Origin: Anaeromyxobacteraceae bacterium
GTDB taxonomy: Bacteria; Myxococcota; Myxococcia; Myxococcales; Anaeromyxobacteraceae
Assembly: GCA_027349605.1 (NCBI GenBank)
Contig: DAIEMM010000278.1
Span: 1 to 8,455 of the forward strand
Length of the DNA stretch: 8,455 nt
Reading direction: 5' to 3'
Numbering within the stretch: position 1 is the first letter of the stretch; each line of letters opens with the position of its first letter. Of the stretch, positions 6,035-8,455 are shown one piece after another. The position numbers and the translations under genes were made by a program. Under the pieces are notes generated by a model. The model did no database searches, was not told the DNA's origin, and was given only the letters and a program-made list of their open reading frames with translations.

Positions 6035-6056
6035 GGATCGATCGCGGGATCGATCC
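6035..6056. repeat. Perfect 9-bp inverted repeat between bioD and the 90-residue gene
   Basis: The arms are GGATCGATC (6035-6043) and GATCGATCC (6048-6056), separated by four bases. The arms contain four GATC tetramers, with a fifth just outside at 6027-6030. On the minus strand the hairpin begins 19 bases after the bioD stop and ends 13 bases before the GTG of the next gene. No T-run follows, so it is not a classical intrinsic terminator; an operator, an RNA processing or stability hairpin, or a translational control element are alternatives. Confidence 0.6.
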
Positions 6057-6075
6057 AATTTCCGTCCCGCCGGAC

Positions 6076-6747
6076 TCAAAACTGGACAGCGATGCCGAGC
6101 CGGTCCGAGAGCAGGCGGCCCCGGAGCCGCGCGTCGGGCTCGTGGGGCAGCGAGACGAGCACGCGCGCGCCACCGAGCCGCTCGATCTCTGCGGCGTTGT
6201 GCGGCTCGGAGGGATCGGCCGCCGCCGTGGCGCGGTTCAGGACCACCCCGGCGACGGCGAGGCCGCGCGCCCGCAGCGCCTCGCAGGTGAGGGCGGTGTG
6301 GTTCACCGTGCCGAGCCCGGCGCGGGCCACCACGAGCACCGGCATGCCCAGCGCCACAGCCAGGTCGGCGTAGGTCTCGCTCGCGGTGAGCGGCACGAGC
6401 AATCCGCCCGCGCCCTCGACGACGAGCGCCGCGTGCCGCCGCCCGAGCTCCGCCGCGCAGGCGAGCACGTGCGCGAACGAGATCTCCACCCCCTCGAGCC
6501 GGGCCGCGACCGCGGGCGCGAGCGGGGCGCGGAGCGAGTACGGGCAGACGAGCGCGGCGGGGTCCTCCCCTCCGGCCGCCTCGCGCAGGCGGTCGGCGTC
6601 GGTGGGCAGGCCGTCCTCGACCCCGGACTGCGCCGGCTTCATGGCTCCCACGTCGAGCCCGCGGGCGCGACCTCCGGCCACCAGAGCCGCGGCGACCTCG
6701 GTCTTCCCGACGCCGGTGTCGGTCCCGGTGACGAACAGGCCGCGCAT
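6076..6747 (-). CDS. bioD: Dethiobiotin synthetase BioD
   Basis: BioD is the cytoplasmic ATP-dependent carboxylase that closes the ureido ring of DAPA to give dethiobiotin, the penultimate biotin intermediate. The 223-residue product has normal length. It shows the P-loop GTDTGVGKT (residues 8-16), KPAQSG with K37, the substrate-binding D50-A-D52 region, and VEGAGGLLVPL with E111. The numbering of the first motifs follows the classical E. coli enzyme closely. The ATG start at 6747 shares one base with the bioA stop (TGATG), and GAGG lies five bases upstream inside bioA, so translation is coupled to bioA. A perfect hairpin and then a small Arg-rich gene follow downstream. The identification is secure. 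Confidence 0.96.
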   Translation of the reverse strand: MRGLFVTGTDTGVGKTEVAAALVAGGRARGLDVGAMKPAQSGVEDGLPTDADRLREAAGGEDPAALVCPYSLRAPLAPAVAARLEGVEISFAHVLACAAELGRRHAALVVEGAGGLLVPLTASETYADLAVALGMPVLVVARAGLGTVNHTALTCEALRARGLAVAGVVLNRATAAADPSEPHNAAEIERLGGARVLVSLPHEPDARLRGRLLSDRLGIAVQF

Positions 6748-8108
6748 CAGATCCTCGCCGCCACCGCCTCGATCGACTCCCGGGTGATGCGTCCGAGCTC
6801 GGCGAGCTGCGGCTCCGTCATGGCGAGCGGCGGCATGAGCACCACCACGTTGCCGAGCGGGCGGAGGATGGCGCCGCGCGCGCGCGCCTCGAGCGCCACC
6901 TGGTGGCCGGCGCGCAGCTCGAAGGCGTACTCCTCCCCCGTGGCCCGGTCGCGGACCAGCTCGATCCCGACCATGAGCCCGCGGCGGCGGACCTCCCCGA
7001 CGTGCGGGTGGGCCCCGAGCGGCGCGAGCGCGCGGGAGAGCGCCTCCTCCTTCGCCGGGAGGCCGGCCAGGATCCGGCGGTCGCGGAAGAGGCGCATGCT
7101 GGCCGTCGCGGCGGCGCAGGCGAGCGGGTTGCCCGTGAACGTGTGGCCGTGGAAGAAGGTGCGGCGGGACTCGAACGGCCCGAGGAAGGACTCGAAGACC
7201 GCCTCGGTGGTGAGGGTGGCGGCGAGCGGCAGGTAGCCGCCGGTGAGCCCCTTCGCGACGGTGAGGATGTCGGGGCGGACTCCCTCCTGCTCGACCGCGA
7301 ACATCGTCCCGGTGCGGCCGAAGCCGGTGGCCACCTCGTCGCAGACGAGCAGCGCCCCGTGCCGGTCGCAGATCTCGCGCATGCGGCGCAGGTAGCCCGG
7401 GGGCTGCACGATCATCCCGTCGGCGCCCTGCACCAGCGGCTCGATGACCAGCGCGGCCACCTTGCCCGCGTGGGCCTCGAAGACCCGCTCCACCTCGTCG
7501 GCGCAGGCCATCCGGCAGTCCGGCCAGGTCTTCCCGAGCGGGCACCGGTAGCAGTAGGGCTGGGGCGCGTGGCGCACCGGGAAGAGGAGGGGCTTGAAGA
7601 TGCGGTGGAAGAGGTCGATCCCGCCCACAGAGACCGAGCCGATGGTGTCCCCGTGGTATCCGCCGCGGATGGCCACGAACTCCTTCCGCTCCGCGTCGCC
7701 GCGCAGCTGGAAGTGCTGGTAGGCCATCTTGAGGGCGATCTCGGCCGCGGTGGCGCCGGCGTCGGAGAAGAAGACGCGGGTGAGGCCCGCCGGCACGATG
7801 CGGACGAGCTCCTCGGCGCACTCGATGGAGGCGGTCGAGGCCAGGCCGAGGAGGGTGGTGTGGGCGATCTTGCCCAGCTGGGCCACGATGGCCTCGTCGA
7901 TCTCCGGGACCCGGTGGCCGTGCACGTTGCACCAGAGGGACGAGACGCCGTCGAGGTACCGGCGTCCCAGGGTGTCGACGAGGAAGACGCCGTCGCCGGA
8001 GTCGATGACGACGGGGTCCTCGGCGAGCCACTCCTGCATCTGGGTGAAGGGGTGCCAGAGGTGGCGGTGGTCGGCCTCGACCAGCCGATCGTGTCGTGCG
8101 CGCTCCAT
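6747..8108 (-). CDS. bioA: Adenosylmethionine/lysine-8-amino-7-oxononanoate aminotransferase BioA
   Basis: BioA is a class III PLP aminotransferase that converts KAPA to DAPA in biotin synthesis. The 453-residue product carries the family motif WHPFTQM (18-24), GGYHGDT (about 150), the PLP-binding D257 in CDEV, GFGRTG, and the Schiff-base lysine K286 in TVAKGLTGG. It contains a four-cysteine motif, C186-x2-C189-x8-C198-x3-C202, that I do not recall in E. coli BioA but that resembles Bacillus-type enzymes; some of these use lysine rather than S-adenosylmethionine as amino donor. Which donor is used here is not decided by sequence inspection. I chose ATG 8108 over GTG 8117, because the GTG directly follows the proposed -10 and neither has a Shine-Dalgarno. 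It is the first gene of the bioA-bioD operon, and its TGA overlaps the bioD ATG by one base. Confidence 0.95.
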   Translation of the reverse strand: MERARHDRLVEADHRHLWHPFTQMQEWLAEDPVVIDSGDGVFLVDTLGRRYLDGVSSLWCNVHGHRVPEIDEAIVAQLGKIAHTTLLGLASTASIECAEELVRIVPAGLTRVFFSDAGATAAEIALKMAYQHFQLRGDAERKEFVAIRGGYHGDTIGSVSVGGIDLFHRIFKPLLFPVRHAPQPYCYRCPLGKTWPDCRMACADEVERVFEAHAGKVAALVIEPLVQGADGMIVQPPGYLRRMREICDRHGALLVCDEVATGFGRTGTMFAVEQEGVRPDILTVAKGLTGGYLPLAATLTTEAVFESFLGPFESRRTFFHGHTFTGNPLACAAATASMRLFRDRRILAGLPAKEEALSRALAPLGAHPHVGEVRRRGLMVGIELVRDRATGEEYAFELRAGHQVALEARARGAILRPLGNVVVLMPPLAMTEPQLAELGRITRESIEAVAARI

Positions 8109-8117
8109 GGGGCGCAC

Positions 8118-8146
8118 AAGCTAGCGCAGGGTGCCCCGGCGGGGAA
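8118..8146 (-). promoter_or_regulatory. Candidate bioA promoter giving a near-leaderless transcript
   Basis: On the minus strand TAGCTT (8123-8118) lies nine bases before ATG 8108, and a weak -35 match TTCCCC (8146-8141) is 17 bp further upstream. Initiation would fall about three bases before the ATG. This agrees with the absence of a Shine-Dalgarno and mirrors the arrangement in front of dnaB. The -35 is poor, so the call is tentative. Confidence 0.35.
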
Positions 8147-8248
8147 GGCGGACGGGAGGCGGCTTCCGCTCTGCCCCCGGCTGGCCCCGACGTACCCGGG
8201 GCAGGGCACGCGCCGCCAAGACACCCATCCGGGATCTCGGGGGTGTGA

Positions 8249-8263
8249 TTCACCAACCGTGAA
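8249..8263. promoter_or_regulatory. Palindrome TTCAC-N5-GTGAA, possible operator
   Basis: TTCAC (8249-8253) and GTGAA (8259-8263) form a perfect 5-bp dyad with a 5-base spacer, about 125 bp upstream of bioA. A related GTGAAA...ACCGG stretch recurs at 8318-8330, giving a partial direct repeat with 8259-8275. It could be a regulator site for bioA or for a gene to the right of the window; the regulator is unknown. Confidence 0.35.
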
Positions 8264-8336
8264 ACTCGCACCGGGGCGGAGAACTGCCCAGCCCGTTGTC
8301 CCGCGGACCTTCGAAAGGTGAAATTTACCGGCCCAA

Positions 8337-8359
8337 GTGCCTGCGGTTGACCGCTGCAC
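8337..8359. promoter_or_regulatory. Interrupted dyad centred on GCGGT-tg-ACCGC
   Basis: The core GCGGT (8343-8347) / ACCGC (8350-8354) is flanked by GTGC (8337-8340) and GCAC (8356-8359), making a 23-base interrupted dyad. This is more symmetry than expected by eye and could be an operator or a hairpin. No T-run follows on either strand, so it is not an obvious terminator. Confidence 0.35.
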
Positions 8360-8435
8360 CTGCTCGGACTGCCAGCGCTCCATGGATCGTCGAATACGTT
8401 TACTTACCTGTTTTCGGACACTTGGGTTCCGTCAG

Positions 8436-8450
8436 CGTCACACGGTGACG
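8436..8450. promoter_or_regulatory. Palindrome CGTCAC-acg-GTGACG near the window edge
   Basis: Two perfect 6-bp arms, CGTCAC (8436-8441) and GTGACG (8445-8450), surround a 3-base centre. The TCAC/GTGA half-sites echo the dyad at 8249-8263, though the spacing differs. It may be an operator for an unseen gene to the right or a hairpin; the right context is cut off. Confidence 0.35.
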
Positions 8451-8455
8451 GGACG

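Larger units (their letters stand above)
8109..8455. other. 347-bp gene-free stretch upstream of bioA
   Basis: No reading frame here keeps the G/C third-position bias of the real genes, and the right half is less GC-rich than the rest of the window, so I treat it as noncoding up to the window edge. It holds the candidate bioA promoter, an imperfect hairpin ACACCC...GGGTGT (8221-8246), several dyads listed separately, and a distant inverted pair CCCAAGTG (8332-8339) / CACTTGGG (8419-8426). I do not see a recognisable BirA (GTTAAC-type or TTGTAAACC-type) operator. No tRNA or known riboswitch is apparent. Confidence 0.6.

Noticed and set aside
8100..8385. An 11-base repeat, GCGCTCCATGG, at the bioA start (8100-8110) and at 8375-8385, suggesting a duplicated gene start
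   Set aside because: The sequence after the second copy lacks coding bias and does not resemble the BioA N-terminus; exact 11-mers recur by chance in a window this size and composition.
8385..8400. A tRNA-like T-arm (TTCGA...TCC) on the minus strand
   Set aside because: The flanking bases do not form the 5-bp T stem and no acceptor or anticodon arms can be found around it.

Overview
This is a very GC-rich window with strongly G/C-biased third codon positions. It carries ordinary chromosomal housekeeping genes packed tightly on both strands. The composition, a DUF1844 protein, a short basic/acidic small protein of a kind I associate with myxobacteria, and the style of DnaB and HtrA suggest a member of the Myxococcota, perhaps Anaeromyxobacter-like. 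That assignment is inference. I see no mobile element, rRNA, tRNA, CRISPR array or phage gene.

Layout from left to right. (1) Bases 2-148 are the 3' end of an unrecognised + strand gene. A 142-bp gap follows, with short direct repeats and a candidate promoter. (2) dnaB, the replicative helicase, is at 291-1670 (+). (3) A converging, translationally coupled minus-strand operon reads thiE (3800-3144), a class I glutamine-amidotransferase-like (peptidase C26) hydrolase (3147-2440), then thiD (2443-1691). The two junctions are identical 4-base GTGA overlaps. (4) Divergent from thiE, a good sigma70-type promoter (3824-3852) drives a compact + strand operon: a 59-residue small protein (3887-4066), a secreted HtrA/Deg serine protease with two PDZ domains (4069-5445), and a DUF1844 protein (5455-5745). 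(5) A second converging minus-strand group reads bioA (8108-6747), bioD (6747-6076), then an Arg-rich 90-residue protein of unknown function (6021-5749). A perfect 9-bp hairpin lies between the last two. (6) Bases 8109-8455 form a gene-free stretch upstream of bioA with several dyad symmetries.

How the genes work together. ThiD phosphorylates the pyrimidine precursor and ThiE joins it to the thiazole, so these two make thiamine phosphate; the amidotransferase-like enzyme between them has no place in the textbook pathway. BioA and BioD carry out the two steps from KAPA to dethiobiotin; bioF and bioB are not in the window. The HtrA operon looks like envelope protein quality control.

Most of the window is conventional, and I did not find a clearly new multi-gene system. 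The best leads are the C26 hydrolase fused by translational coupling into the thiamine operon, the conserved-looking 59-residue protein heading the htrA operon, the near-leaderless promoter pattern shared by dnaB and bioA, the hairpin after bioD, and the dyad-rich region upstream of bioA.
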